This document shows positions 30,802 through 40,700 of a stretch of 64,000 nucleotides of DNA, piece after piece. The notes beneath the pieces were generated by a model. The model saw only the letters and a program-made list of their open reading frames with translations, had not been told where the DNA came from and made no database searches. The stretch comes from Nannocystis exedens. GTDB lineage: Bacteria; Myxococcota_A; Polyangia; Nannocystales; Nannocystaceae. Location of the stretch: the NCBI RefSeq assembly GCF_002343915.1, contig NZ_NETK01000001.1:4722001-4786000 (forward strand), read 5' to 3'. Both the position numbers and the translations under genes were made by a program. The number at the start of each line of letters is the position of its first letter. Within the stretch, counting starts at the first letter, position 1.

Positions 30802-31208
30802 GGCGAGGCCTCAAAGCCGCACGCTGCAGCTTGTTCAGCCGCCGGGCTACCGCCCGCCGCACGTCGCGTCAAGTGCGCAGAGGCCGCTCGGCGCGCCCGC
30901 GGGTGCTTCCCCCCGCGATCGCAGCGGCGGCGCGAGCTATCCTCGTCGACGTGGCTGCTGTGCTCGCGCGGTTTCGGCTTCGACATGGTTTTTCAAACAT
31001 GTCCGAAAGTACTGCTCGGCCGCCCGGCGAGCCCGTCCGCGCGTCCTTCGCCGCCGAAGACCCTGCCGAACGGCGGGGCCGCGGCTCGCGGCGCAGCGGC
31101 CCGCCCTCGGACGTCGGCCGGCGCCCCGCCGCCGCGGTGGTAGGTCCGGCCGCGTCCCCGCGGGCCCGGGCGCCGGCGGCCCCATCACCCCGTGGAAGCG
31201 AGTACACC
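30802..31208. other. Intergenic region between divergent genes
   Basis: About 400 bases separating the divergent GNAT-like and fibro-slime genes. No gene is evident. It contains an imperfect inverted repeat GACATG (30982-30987) ... CATGTC (30998-31003) around an AT-rich centre, similar in build to the terminator at 5128-5156. Confidence 0.45.
30982..31003. repeat. AT-centred GACATG...CATGTC inverted repeat
   Basis: GACATG and CATGTC flank a ten-base T/A-rich centre (GTTTTTCAAA). The same layout appears at 5128-5152 and, more loosely, at 41507-41528. This suggests a second subtype of the palindrome family with a T-rich loop. Confidence 0.55.
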
Positions 31209-32192
31209 ATGCGACATGTCCTTAAAACCATCCTCGCCATCGCCCCGCTCCTGCCCGCCTGCGGCGACTCGGCCCAGGGCAAGGACCCGACCGACACGGG
31301 CGGGCCGACCGGCATCGACTCGCTGAGCACCGCCGGCGGCAGCGAGACCTCGACCGACGCGACCGCGAGCGGCGGCGCCAGCGAGGCCGGCACGATCACG
31401 GAGGGCGGCAGCGAGGGCTCGGCGACCGCGGTGACGGTGACGACGACCGAGCCGCCGACCACCACCGCGACCACCGGCCCGGACGACACGACGACGAGCA
31501 CGAGCACGTCGACGACCTTCCCGATGACCAGCACGTCGCTGCCGAACACCACCGGCTTCGAGCCGCCCGAGTGCGACCCGGTGATGAAGGCGACGATCCG
31601 CGATTTCCGCGTCGACCACCCCGACTTCGAGGACTTCGGCGGCGACGCGGCCTACACCGGCCTGGTCGAGGAGGACCTCGGCCCCGACAACAAGCCGGTC
31701 TACGCCCACGACGGCGCCACCCCGCAGACCGCGGGGCCGGACCAGTTCGCGCAGTGGTACAACGACACGCCGGACGTCAACATGGCGTTCGAGATCGACA
31801 TCCCGCTGACGGAGGTGTCGCCGGGCCAGTTCACCTACCAGAACAACGCCTTCTTCCCCATCGACGACCAGGGCTGGGGCAACGAGGGCAACCCGCACAA
31901 CTTCCACTTCACCACCGAGATCCACACCGAGTTCACCTACCAGGGCGGCGAGGTGTTCACGTTCACCGGCGACGACGACCTGTGGCTGTTCATCAACGGC
32001 AAGCTGGCGATCGACCTCGGCGGGCTGCACCCCCAGCTGACCGACACGATCGACCTCGACGAAAACGCGGCGTACCTCGGGATCACGGTCGGCCAGAACT
32101 ACTCGATGGACATCTTCCACGCCGAGCGCCACACCACCGAGTCGAACTTCCGCATCGACACCAGCATCCAGTGCTTCGTGATCCCGGGTTAG
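31209..32192 (+). CDS. Fibro-slime domain lipoprotein
   Basis: 327 residues. The signal peptide ends in LLPAC (lipobox) and is followed by a Thr/Ser/Gly-rich linker to about residue 125. The C-terminal 200 residues match the fibro-slime domain (a PA14-like fold named from Fibrobacter): TIRDFRVDHPDFEDFGGD, VNMAFEIDIPLTE, FTFTGDDDLWLFINGKLAIDLGG and GQNYSMDIFHAERHTTESNF. Such domains are linked to surface slime or carbohydrate binding. The first codons (ATGCGACATGTCC) contain a half copy of the dispersed palindrome. The stop overlaps the stop of the convergent gene by four bases. Confidence 0.88.
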   Translation: MRHVLKTILAIAPLLPACGDSAQGKDPTDTGGPTGIDSLSTAGGSETSTDATASGGASEAGTITEGGSEGSATAVTVTTTEPPTTTATTGPDDTTTSTSTSTTFPMTSTSLPNTTGFEPPECDPVMKATIRDFRVDHPDFEDFGGDAAYTGLVEEDLGPDNKPVYAHDGATPQTAGPDQFAQWYNDTPDVNMAFEIDIPLTEVSPGQFTYQNNAFFPIDDQGWGNEGNPHNFHFTTEIHTEFTYQGGEVFTFTGDDDLWLFINGKLAIDLGGLHPQLTDTIDLDENAAYLGITVGQNYSMDIFHAERHTTESNFRIDTSIQCFVIPG

Positions 32193-32581
32193 CCGGCGGG
32201 CCCGTCGAGCGGCGGCCGGCGCTGCCAGGCCGCCTCGGCGTACTTCTCCCGGGGGCCGCGGATCCACACCAGAAGCACGAACCACGCGCGGATGTCCGGC
32301 CGCGGCTCGCCGCCCTCGACGTGCGTCGGGCTCTTGGACGGCTCCACCGACACGCAGTCGCGCAGCGGCGCGAGGGCCGACTCGATGGCCGCCAGCGCGG
32401 CCCGTGTCGCTTCCACCCGGCGCGCCGGCTCCGTCTCGTCGCCGACGTAGCGGCAGCGAAAATGCACCCATCGGTGGTCGTCATGGGTCGGCGAGAAGGC
32501 GGCGATCGACCACTGCGCCTGCAGCTTCTCGCGGGCCGCCAGCGCCACCACGTATGTTGCGACCTCCCGGACGTCGATCAC
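32189..32581 (-). CDS. Hypothetical protein
   Basis: 130 residues with no recognised domain. The composition is protein-like rather than shadow-like (VATYVVALAAREKLQAQWSI, RWVHFRCRYVGDE, WFVLLVWIRGPREKYAEAAW), so it is probably real. There is no signal peptide. Its end overlaps the end of the fibro-slime gene by four bases, and its start is 80 bases from the divergent 32665 gene. Confidence 0.6.
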   Translation of the reverse strand: MIDVREVATYVVALAAREKLQAQWSIAAFSPTHDDHRWVHFRCRYVGDETEPARRVEATRAALAAIESALAPLRDCVSVEPSKSPTHVEGGEPRPDIRAWFVLLVWIRGPREKYAEAAWQRRPPLDGPAG

Positions 32582-32664
32582 GCGGCGCCATCATACCTGG
32601 GAGTCGCGAGGAACACGACGACCCCCGGTTGGCCCCGCGCGGCGAGCAGGATAGCGTGTCGCCG

Positions 32665-33273
32665 ATGACGATCCTGTCCGCGGACCCCGACACCGGCGAG
32701 CTCACCGATCCGCGCGACATGCAGCGGACGATCCGGCTGCTGCTGCGCGGTCATCCCGAGGTGCGCCGCGTGCACGAGCTGGGGAAGCTGAAGCTCCCGC
32801 GCGGAGAGGTGTCGATCGCCGACACCGATCACCTGCACAAGCAGCCGCTCGCCCGCCGCGTCCCTCGTCGCCAGCACCCGGTGACGCTGCTGTGCGGCGA
32901 CGACCCGACCGAGGTCGGCGCGGTCGTCATCCGCTTCGGCGAGGGCGAGGTCGCCGCCGTCGAGCGCGCGCAGGGCACGTCCCCCTACCACGAGGACGAC
33001 CGGCTGCGGCTCACGGGCACGGTCGGCGCCGTCTTCGACTACTCCACCGCGACCAACCTGCGTGAGCCCGAGCGCGCGCGGGTCTCGGCGCTGCTGGTCT
33101 TGCCGGACGACCAGCCGGGGGCGCTCGTCGCCGTCCCGGGCCTCTCCCGCCCGTGGAACGTCGCCGTCTTCCGGCCGGCGCTCGACGGCGACACCTTTTA
33201 CTCGCTGTGGTGGGCGCTCGACGCCGCTGGCTCGCCGCTGGCGCTCGTCATCGACTGCGCCCTGTTCGCCTGA
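32665..33273 (+). CDS. Hypothetical protein, DUF4241-like C-terminus
   Basis: 202 residues. The final part (VAVFRPALDGDTFYSLWWAL followed by DAAGSPLALVIDCALFA) resembles the C-terminus of DUF4241 proteins, where a DGxY-WGxDxxG-VxLVxD pattern is seen. The N-terminal part (RDMQRTIRLLLRGHPEVRRVHELG) is not recognised. The ATG at 32665 is used, although GTG codons upstream are possible. The family assignment is weak. Confidence 0.55.
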   Translation: MTILSADPDTGELTDPRDMQRTIRLLLRGHPEVRRVHELGKLKLPRGEVSIADTDHLHKQPLARRVPRRQHPVTLLCGDDPTEVGAVVIRFGEGEVAAVERAQGTSPYHEDDRLRLTGTVGAVFDYSTATNLREPERARVSALLVLPDDQPGALVAVPGLSRPWNVAVFRPALDGDTFYSLWWALDAAGSPLALVIDCALFA

Positions 33274-33277
33274 CGAA

Positions 33278-33796
33278 TCAACCTGACCGTTCGGCCAGGT
33301 ACTCGGCGGCGCGCTTGACGTAGACTGTCCAGGCGTACTCGATCCACTCGCGGTCCTTGGCGGTGAGCTGGCGGACCACCCGGAACGGGTTGCCCATCAC
33401 CATCTCGCCGGAGCGCACCACCTTGCCCGGCGGGATCAGGGTGCCGGCGCCGACGAACGACCACGGCTCGACGACCGCGTTGTCGAGGACGATCGAGCCC
33501 ATGCCGATCAGGCAGTCGTCGCCGATCGTGCAGCCGTGGAGGATGACCTTGTGGCCGACGGTGACGCGCGCGCCGACGGTGGTGTGCGACACGCCCTCGG
33601 TCGCGTGGATCACCGTGCCGTCCTGGATCGACGTGTCGGAGCCGATGACGATCGCCCCGTCGTCGCCGCGCAGCACCGCGGCCGGCCAGATCGAGGCGCG
33701 TGAACCGACGACGACGTCGCCGATCAGCGTCGCCGCCTCATGGACGAACGCGGTCGGGGCGACCTGGGGCCGGATGCCGCGGAGCTTCTCCAGCAT
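33278..33796 (-). CDS. Gamma carbonic anhydrase family protein
   Basis: 172 residues forming a left-handed beta-helix. Hexapeptide repeats (TLIGDVVVGSRASIWPAAVLRGD, IVIGSDTSIQDGTVIHA, TVGARVTVGHKVILHGCTIGD, LIGMGSIVLDNAVV) and the conserved His residues of the YrdA/PaaY group (in VIHAT, VGHKV and ILHGC) are present, with the final helix at the C-terminus. These bind zinc or a similar metal and may act as carbonic anhydrase or in cofactor handling. The gene is bracketed by two related 18-20 base inverted repeats at 33281-33300 and 33811-33828. Confidence 0.9.
   Translation of the reverse strand: MLEKLRGIRPQVAPTAFVHEAATLIGDVVVGSRASIWPAAVLRGDDGAIVIGSDTSIQDGTVIHATEGVSHTTVGARVTVGHKVILHGCTIGDDCLIGMGSIVLDNAVVEPWSFVGAGTLIPPGKVVRSGEMVMGNPFRVVRQLTAKDREWIEYAWTVYVKRAAEYLAERSG
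33281..33300. repeat. ACCTGACC-GTTC-GGCCAGGT inverted repeat at the gene end
   Basis: A 20-base near-palindrome with one mismatch covering the last codons of the gamma carbonic anhydrase gene. It is a longer variant of the dispersed palindrome, with CAGGT ends in place of CATGT. The partner repeat lies at 33811-33828. Confidence 0.6.
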
Positions 33797-33810
33797 GCGG
33801 GTGCGCCGTG

Positions 33811-33828
33811 CCTGGCCGAAAGGTCAGG
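33811..33828. repeat. CCTGGCC-GAAA-GGTCAGG inverted repeat at the kinase end
   Basis: An 18-base inverted repeat with one G-T pair, overlapping the stop of the kinase gene and lying just before the start of the gamma carbonic anhydrase gene. It resembles the repeat at 33281-33300. Confidence 0.55.
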
Positions 33829-35275
33829 TGAGGACCAGGAAGGCGACCACGCCGCCGCCGACCAGCAGCAGCACGAGGACGATGATCCACGCCGAGCCGC
33901 CCTCGCCCTTGTTGGTGGGCTCCGGGGGCCGGGCGGTGCGCGGGTCGGGCGGGATGGTGCGGTTGCCGGGCGGCGGGCGCTTGGGCAGCTTGTCGGCGGC
34001 GCTCGGCGAGGTCTTCGGCCGCGGGCTGTCCTTGCCCAGCCCGAGTTGGTCGACGAGCGACGGCTCGTTCTTGTCGGGCAGCGGCTCGGTCGGGGTCGGC
34101 GACAGAGCCAGGCGGTTCGGCGTGACTCCGGTCGGCGCCGGCGTGAACACGTCGACGTCGAGCGGCTGGCTCGGGTCGAGCGCCTTCGCCTCGCCGATCG
34201 CCACCACCGGCTGCGCCCCCGCGGCGGCCTCTTTCTTGTCCTCCTGGCCGAGCGAGCGGAAGTGCAGCATCTCCTCGTTGATGAGGTTGATGATGAGGTT
34301 GTTGCCGCCGGGCGAGCGCTCCTGCTGAGCCTTCGACTCGGCCGCGCGGCGCTCCGCCTCCTGCTCCTCCCGGACCGGGCGACAGAAGTCGATCAGGTCG
34401 CGCGCCGAGACCTTGAGCCGGTGCGTGAACAAGAACCCGAGCAGCGCCTCGGCGAAGTCGTCGGCGGTCTGGTAGCGCTGCGAGATGTCCTTGTGCAGCG
34501 CCTTGAACAGCACCTGCTCGAGGTCCTCGGGGACCTGCGGATTGTACTGGCGGATGCTCGGGACCTCGCCCGCGCGCACGAGGGCGATCGTCTCGTAGTC
34601 GTTCTTGCCGCGGAACAACCGCCGCCCGGTCAACATCTCGAAGCCGAGGATGCCGGCCGCGTACAGGTCGGCGCGCGCGTCGATCTCCTCGGCGCGAGCT
34701 GCCTCCGGGGACAGGTAGCTGTACTTGCCCTTGACCACGCCCGGGTCGGTCGACTCGAGCTGCGTGGTCGCCTTGGCCAGGCCGAAGTCGGTCAGCTTCA
34801 CCTCGCCGTTCCACGAGATGAGGATGTTCGGCGGCGAGATGTCGCGGTGGATGATACCGAGCGGCCGCCCGGTCTCGCTGTCGGTGAGGCGGTGGGCGTA
34901 CGCCAAGCCCTTCAGCACCTCGTTGAGGATGAAGACGGTGAGCGCCACCGGCATCGGCCCGCCGCGCTTCACCTGGTGCTCGAGCAGCGTCTTCATGTTG
35001 ATGCCATGGACGAAGTCCATGACGATGAAGTAGGTGCTGTCGCTCTCGCCGATGTCGAAGACGGAGACGATGTTGGCGTGGGCCAGTCGCAGGCTCAGCC
35101 GCGCCTCGTCGAGGAACATGCGGACGAACCGCTGATCCTTGATGAGCCCCGGGAGGATGCGCTTGATGGCGACCTTCTTCTTGAAGCCCGCCATCGACTC
35201 GGCCTCGGCGACGTACACCTCGGCCATGCCGCCGGCGTCGAGCTTGTAGAGGGGTCGGTAGCGTTGCGAGGTCAT
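33824..35275 (-). CDS. Membrane-anchored Ser/Thr protein kinase
   Basis: 483 residues. The N-terminal kinase domain (about 1-290) has the glycine-rich loop LDAGGMAEVY, the ATP-binding Lys38 (VAIKR), the helix C Glu (FLDEARL), catalytic loop HRDISPPN (143-150), DFG (163-165), and SYLSPEA in the activation segment. A charged and Pro-rich stretch follows. A single membrane helix (about 463-481, IIVLVLLLVGGGVVAFLVL) ends the protein. This is the Hanks-type layout common in myxobacteria, with the kinase inside the cell and almost nothing outside. The upstream neighbour is the DUF3108 gene on the same strand. No substrate can be assigned. Confidence 0.93.
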   Translation of the reverse strand: MTSQRYRPLYKLDAGGMAEVYVAEAESMAGFKKKVAIKRILPGLIKDQRFVRMFLDEARLSLRLAHANIVSVFDIGESDSTYFIVMDFVHGINMKTLLEHQVKRGGPMPVALTVFILNEVLKGLAYAHRLTDSETGRPLGIIHRDISPPNILISWNGEVKLTDFGLAKATTQLESTDPGVVKGKYSYLSPEAARAEEIDARADLYAAGILGFEMLTGRRLFRGKNDYETIALVRAGEVPSIRQYNPQVPEDLEQVLFKALHKDISQRYQTADDFAEALLGFLFTHRLKVSARDLIDFCRPVREEQEAERRAAESKAQQERSPGGNNLIINLINEEMLHFRSLGQEDKKEAAAGAQPVVAIGEAKALDPSQPLDVDVFTPAPTGVTPNRLALSPTPTEPLPDKNEPSLVDQLGLGKDSPRPKTSPSAADKLPKRPPPGNRTIPPDPRTARPPEPTNKGEGGSAWIIVLVLLLVGGGVVAFLVLT

Positions 35276-35405
35276 GACGAGGCGGGGTTGATGGCGCGGG
35301 CCGGGTGGGCGAGGAAATATTCAATCTCGCGGGGCGTGTAAATCGCGGTGGCAAACCGCGAAAACGCGTTGCAGTGTAACAAAGGTTTCGGCTCCAGGGC
35401 GCGCA

Positions 35406-36752
35406 TCATCCGGGCACGGGCCCGGCGGCCGGAACCGCCGCCGGGGGCCGAGCAGGCGGCCCGGCGGGCGCTGTCGAGCTTGTCTGCGGACGCGGTGGAT
35501 CGTACTGCGTGAGCACCAGCCGGACGACACCGAACCAGATGTCGCTCTCCACGGCCAGCGGGATGCGTCGGCCGTCCGTGCTCACCCAGACCCGCATTTT
35601 ATACGCTTTTTTGCCGGGGATTGCAGCCCCGTAGCGGTCGACGCGAGTGATCGATCCCTCGAATTGTTGCACCTGGTCGGGAGCGATCCCCAGGGCCGTC
35701 CCGATCGGCGGCATCGCGTCGAACCTCACCGGCCCCTTGCCGGTGATGTCGACCCGCAGCAGCACCGTGCCGTCGAGGCCGTACGCCTTGACCTTCTCGC
35801 CGGGCTTGAGGTCGAGCGAACGGACCCACGCCATGATCGACAGCGGGTCGAAGGTGTCGACCGGCAAGCGCCGCCGCTGCGTCGACGACCGCTCGTCGCG
35901 CTTGTCCTGGATCTCGACGAAGCCGCGGCCGAAGAACGTGGTGGTCGTCTCGCGCCGCTTGTACGAGCCGGGCAGGCCCTCGCGGCGGGTGATCGAGCCG
36001 GTCTCGAGCGGCGCGCCGGTCTTGGCGTCGACGTAGGCCGCCATGTCGTAGACCAGCGTCGTCAGCAGCGCGACCACGCCGCTGGTGCGCGCGAAGCCCT
36101 CGAGGCGGATCCGGTCGGGCGAGCCGTGGGGCCCCGGCTCGCGCGCCACCACCCCGGCCTCGGCGATGCCGGTCGGGTTGCCGCCAAACACGATGTCGTA
36201 CTTGAAGCGCTCGCCCGGCAGCAGCGTGAAGCCGAAGTCCGGCGGCCGCGGCGACGCTCGCAGGCGCCGCGAGCGGTCGACCAGCGGCGGCCTCGCCAGA
36301 TCGCCGCTGCGACCGACCAGCGGCGACAGGCCCGGCTCGTCGCGCCCCTGCACCAGCGCGTTCGGCGGCTCGACCCGCGGCAGGCGCGAGCCATCTGTTG
36401 CAAAAAATCCGAGGTCGATCTCCGGCGCCGCGAGACGACCCTCGGGCCGCGGCGCCGGCTCGGGCGCCGGCTCGCTGCGCGGCTGCTTCGACGGCGTGAT
36501 GCGAACCGACTTGTCCGGGGCTGCGGGCGTCGCGGGCGTGGGGGTCGCGGGTGCAGGGCTCGGCGCCGGTGCCGTCGCGGTCGGCGTGGCGTTCGCCGGC
36601 GCCTCGCTCCGCGTCGTCCGTGCGTCGGCCTCACGCGCCATGCTCCAGGTCGTCGCGGCCGCGGTGGCGCACAGCACCGATGTAGCGAGGGCCGCGAGGG
36701 CCGCGCTCAAGGTCGCGCGTGTAGGCCGCGAGGGGGGAGGGCGCTTCGTCAT
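35406..36752 (-). CDS. DUF3108 protein
   Basis: 448 residues. A signal-like hydrophobic N-terminus (SAALAALATSVLCATAAATT) is followed by a Pro/Ala-rich region to about residue 110. The C-terminal half matches DUF3108: FTLLPGERFKYDIVFGGNPTGIAEAGV, VVALLTTLVYDMAAYVDAKTG, DTFDPLSIMAWVRSLDL and RRIPLAVESDIWFGVVRLVL. DUF3108 proteins are periplasmic, and some take part in cell envelope or gliding functions. The ATG at 36750-36752 is used because the frame further upstream runs in antisense to pdxA. Confidence 0.85.
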   Translation of the reverse strand: MTKRPPPSRPTRATLSAALAALATSVLCATAAATTWSMAREADARTTRSEAPANATPTATAPAPSPAPATPTPATPAAPDKSVRITPSKQPRSEPAPEPAPRPEGRLAAPEIDLGFFATDGSRLPRVEPPNALVQGRDEPGLSPLVGRSGDLARPPLVDRSRRLRASPRPPDFGFTLLPGERFKYDIVFGGNPTGIAEAGVVAREPGPHGSPDRIRLEGFARTSGVVALLTTLVYDMAAYVDAKTGAPLETGSITRREGLPGSYKRRETTTTFFGRGFVEIQDKRDERSSTQRRRLPVDTFDPLSIMAWVRSLDLKPGEKVKAYGLDGTVLLRVDITGKGPVRFDAMPPIGTALGIAPDQVQQFEGSITRVDRYGAAIPGKKAYKMRVWVSTDGRRIPLAVESDIWFGVVRLVLTQYDPPRPQTSSTAPAGPPARPPAAVPAAGPVPG

Positions 36753-36809
36753 GACGCGAGGCAAAGATGGTAGAGTGCCGGCCCTTTTCCGCCAACTTCC
36801 AAGGAGCGC

Positions 36810-37751
36810 TTGAGTACCGCACTGCCAGCTCTGCCGCACCTCGTGGTGACCCAAGGCGACCCCGAGGGGATCGGTCCCGAGCTCCTGCTCCGCCTGGGTG
36901 ACGCCGGCGCGCTCCGCACAGGAGATCGCGTCGTCGCCGACCGCGAGCGCCTCGAAGGGCTGGCTCGCGCCCTCGGCACCCCGTGGGCGGCCCGCGGCTG
37001 GGAGGCGATCGCCCCGCGGGTCGACGACGTGCGCGGCGGGCAGGTCGCCGCTCTGGTCCGCGGGGTCGATCTCGTGCTGGAGCAGCCCGGCGCCGCGCTG
37101 GTGACGGCGCCGATCGACAAGGCCGCCTGCAAGGCCGAGGGCTTCGCGTTCCCCGGCCACACCGAGTACCTGGCCCACCGCGCCGGCGTCGACGACTTCG
37201 CCATGCTGATGATCGGCCCGCGCCTGCGCGTCGTGCCCGTGACGATCCACGTGCCGCTGCGGGCCGTGCCCGAGCTGCTCACGCCGGCCGCGATCGTCCG
37301 CTGCGGCAAGCTGCTGGCGCGCGCGCTGCTGCGTCACCTCGGCCTCCCGGCCCCGCGGATCGGCGTGCTCGGCCTCAACCCCCACGCCGGCGAGCGCGGC
37401 ATGCTCGGCGACGAGGAGCAGCGCATCATCGAGCCGGCGCTCGCCGAGCTGACGGCGTGGGCCGCCGCCGAGGCGCTGCCGTGCAGCTTCGTCGGCCCGC
37501 TCGCGGCCGACTCCGCGTTCGTCACCCACCTCGAGGGCGGCCTCGACGGCCTGCTCGCCATGTACCACGACCAGGGCCTGGGGCCCTTCAAGCTGCTGCA
37601 CATGCGCGACGGCGTCAACATGACCCTCGGGCTCCCGTTCACCCGCACCTCACCCGACCACGGCACCGCGCGAGACATCGCGGGCCGCGGGGTCGCCGAT
37701 CCCAGCAGCATGCTGGCGGCCGTCGCCCTCGCTCGGGGACATGTACCATGA
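36810..37751 (+). CDS. pdxA: 4-hydroxythreonine-4-phosphate dehydrogenase
   Basis: 313 residues, close to the usual PdxA length. PdxA oxidises 4-phosphooxy-threonine in the deoxyxylulose-5-phosphate-dependent route to pyridoxal phosphate. Characteristic segments are TQGDPEGIGPELL, VTAPIDKAACKAEGFAFPGHTEYLAHR, GLNPHAGERGMLGDEEQRII and MYHDQGLGPFKLLHM, which carry the metal-binding His residues. The start is TTG at 36810 with AAGGAG four bases before it. It opens divergently from the DUF3108 gene. The stop overlaps the UvrA start as ATGA, a coupling I have not seen described. Confidence 0.92.
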   Translation: MSTALPALPHLVVTQGDPEGIGPELLLRLGDAGALRTGDRVVADRERLEGLARALGTPWAARGWEAIAPRVDDVRGGQVAALVRGVDLVLEQPGAALVTAPIDKAACKAEGFAFPGHTEYLAHRAGVDDFAMLMIGPRLRVVPVTIHVPLRAVPELLTPAAIVRCGKLLARALLRHLGLPAPRIGVLGLNPHAGERGMLGDEEQRIIEPALAELTAWAAAEALPCSFVGPLAADSAFVTHLEGGLDGLLAMYHDQGLGPFKLLHMRDGVNMTLGLPFTRTSPDHGTARDIAGRGVADPSSMLAAVALARGHVP

Positions 37752-40700
37752 GCCAGGTATCCAAGACCCGCAAGTCCGCCGCGGCCTCGTCGGCGCCGGC
37801 CGCCCCTGCGGCGAGCCCGGCTCCCAAGGCCTCCAAGGCCGCCGCCAAGGCCGTCGCGCCGACGCCCCCCGAGGCCGCGCCGGCGCCCGCCCCCGCTGCG
37901 AAAACCTCCAGGGCTGTGACCTCGACCGCCGCCGAGACCTCGACGACCCCGGCCCCTGCTGCGACCGCGAAGGCCTCCAAGGCCGCTGCCGCCGCGACCT
38001 CGACCGCCGCCGAGACCTCGACGACCCCGGCCCCTGCTGCGACCGCGAAGGCCTCCAAGGCCGCTGCCGCCGCGACCTCGACCGCCGCCGAGACCTCGAC
38101 GACCCCGGCCCCTGCTGCGACCGCGAAGGCCTCCAGGGCCGCTGCTGCTGCGACCGCCTCTCTCACCCCCGCGGCCGAAGCCGCCGAGCCGGCCACGCCT
38201 GCGACTCCGGCCGCGCCCACTCCCTCCGCGACCCCCGCGATCCCGGTCCCGCCGAACAGCATCAAGATCCGCGGGGCCCGCACGCACAACCTCCAGGGCG
38301 TCGACCTCGACCTGCCGCGCGGCAAGCTGGTCGTCCTCACCGGCCCCTCGGGCTCCGGCAAGTCGAGCCTGGCCTTCCACACCATCTTCGCCGAGGGTCA
38401 GCGCCGCTACGTCGAGAGCCTCTCGGCCAGCGCGCGCCAGTTCCTCGCCCAGCTGCCCAAGCCGGACGTCGACCTCATCGAGGGCCTGTCGCCGTCGATC
38501 GCCATCGAGCAGTCGTCGCCGGGCAAAAACCCGCGCTCGACCGTCGGCACCTCGACCGAGGTCTACGACTTCCTGCGCCTGCTGTTCGCCCGCTGCGGCG
38601 AGGTCTTCAGCTGGCGCACCGGCAAGCCGATGAAGCGCCACAGCGTCGAGGACATGCTGAACGCGGTCCTCGCCCTGCCCGCGGGCACCCGCTTCAGCGT
38701 GCTCGCGCCGGTCGTGCGCGAGGCCCCCGGCGACCACCACGAGCTGCTCGAGGACCTGCGCCGCCAGGGCTTCGCCCGCCTGGCCGTCGACGACGCGGTG
38801 CGCGACCTCAGCAGCGAGGAGGTCAAGCTCGACCCCAAGGTCCGCCACACGATCGAGGTCTACGTCGACCGCCTCGTGCTCAAGGACAACGTCCGCGGCC
38901 GCCTCGCCGACTCGGTCGAGACGGCCCTGCGGCTGTCGGGCGGCCAGCTCAAGGTCGTCACCCTCGACGGCGAGGAGCTGCAGTTCTCCGAGCGCTTCGC
39001 CGACCTCGACCACGGCCTCGCCTACCCCGAGCTCACGCCCGGGCTGTTCTCCTTCAACAGCCCCGAGGGCGCCTGCCCCGAGTGCGACGGCCTCGGCGGC
39101 AAGCGGGTGTTCGACCCGCGGCGGATCGTCCCCAACGAGCACCTCAGCATCAAGGAGGGCGCGCTCTCGGCGTGGACGCGGCGGGCCGGCAAGACCGCCA
39201 GCGCCCAGCTCCAGGCGCTCGCCGAGCACTACGGCTTCGACCTGTTCGCCCCGTGGCTCGACCTGCCGGAGGAGGTCAAGATCTCGATCCTCCAGGGCAC
39301 CGGCACCGACGCCGTCCCCGGCCTCGCCGGCAAGAAGGCCGCGCCGTTCGAGGGCGTGATCCCGGGCCTACAGCGGCGCCTCCGCGAGGCCGAGGACAAG
39401 GTCGACGAGGCCGACGCCGACGACAACGGCGGCACGCTCGACGAGATCGCCGAGCTCATGGCCGAGGTGCCGTGCCCGGCGTGCGAGGGCCAGCGCCTGC
39501 GGCAGGAGGCGCGCATGGTCAAGATCGGCGGGCGCAACATCGCCGAGCTGGCGACCTTGCCGATCGAGCAGCTGGTGCCGTTCCTCGACGCGCTCGACCT
39601 CGGGCCCGAGACGGGCGAGGTGGCCGAGGCGATCCTGGCCCAGGCCAAGCAGCGGCTGAAGTTCATGCTCGAGGTCGGCCTCGGCTACCTCACCCTCGAC
39701 CGCACGACGATGACGCTGTCGGGCGGCGAGGCCCAGCGGATCCGCCTGGCCACGCAGATCGGCGCGGCGCTGGTCGGAGTCACCTACATCCTCGACGAGC
39801 CGAGCATCGGCCTCCACCAGCGCGACAACGACCGCCTGATCGCCTCGCTCTTGCGCCTGCGCGACCTCGGCAACAGCGTGATCGTCGTCGAGCACGACGA
39901 GGACACGATCCGCGCCGCCGACTTCCTGGTCGACATGGGCCCCGGCGCCGGCACCCAGGGCGGGCGGGTCGTCGCCGCCGGCCCGCTGCAGGAGGTGCTG
40001 CAGAACAAGCGCTCGCTGACGGCCGCGTTCCTGACCGGGCGCATGACGATCCCCGTGCCGGAGAAGCGGCGCGGCGGCGTCGGCCCGGCGATCTGCATCT
40101 CGCGCGCGACCGGCCACAACCTCAAGGACATCACCGTCAAGATCCCGCTCGGCGCGCTGACCTGCGTCACCGGCGTCAGCGGCTCCGGCAAGTCGAGCCT
40201 GGTGATCGACACGCTCTTGCCCGAGGCGGCGCGCCGGCTCAACGGCGCCTCGAGCTTCGGCCTCGCGCACCACTCGATCACCGGGCTCGAGCACCTCGAC
40301 AAGGTGATCCACGTCGACCAGTCGCCGATCGGCCGCTCGCCGCGCTCGAACCCCGCCACCTACACCGGCCTGTTCGCCGAGCTGCGCACGCTGTACTCCA
40401 ACCTCAGCGAGTCGAAGATCCGCGGCTACACGCCGGCGCGGTTCTCCTTCAACGTCAAGGGCGGCCGCTGCGAGTCGTGCCAGGGCGACGGGGTGCGCCG
40501 GATCGAGATGCACTTCCTGCCCGACGTGTACGTCACCTGCCGCTCGTGCGACGGCCGCCGCTACAACCGCGAGACGCTGGCGATCACCTACCGCGGCAAG
40601 AGCATCGCCGACGTGCTCGAGATGTCGGTCGCCGACGCCTGCGAGTTCTTCGCCAACTACCCCAACCTGCGCCGCGGCCTCGAGACGCTGCGCGACGTCG

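Noticed and set aside
37919..38152. 78-bp repeats read as a separate mobile or satellite element
   Set aside because: They are in frame inside uvrA and keep the reading frame, so they are best explained as a coding tandem duplication.
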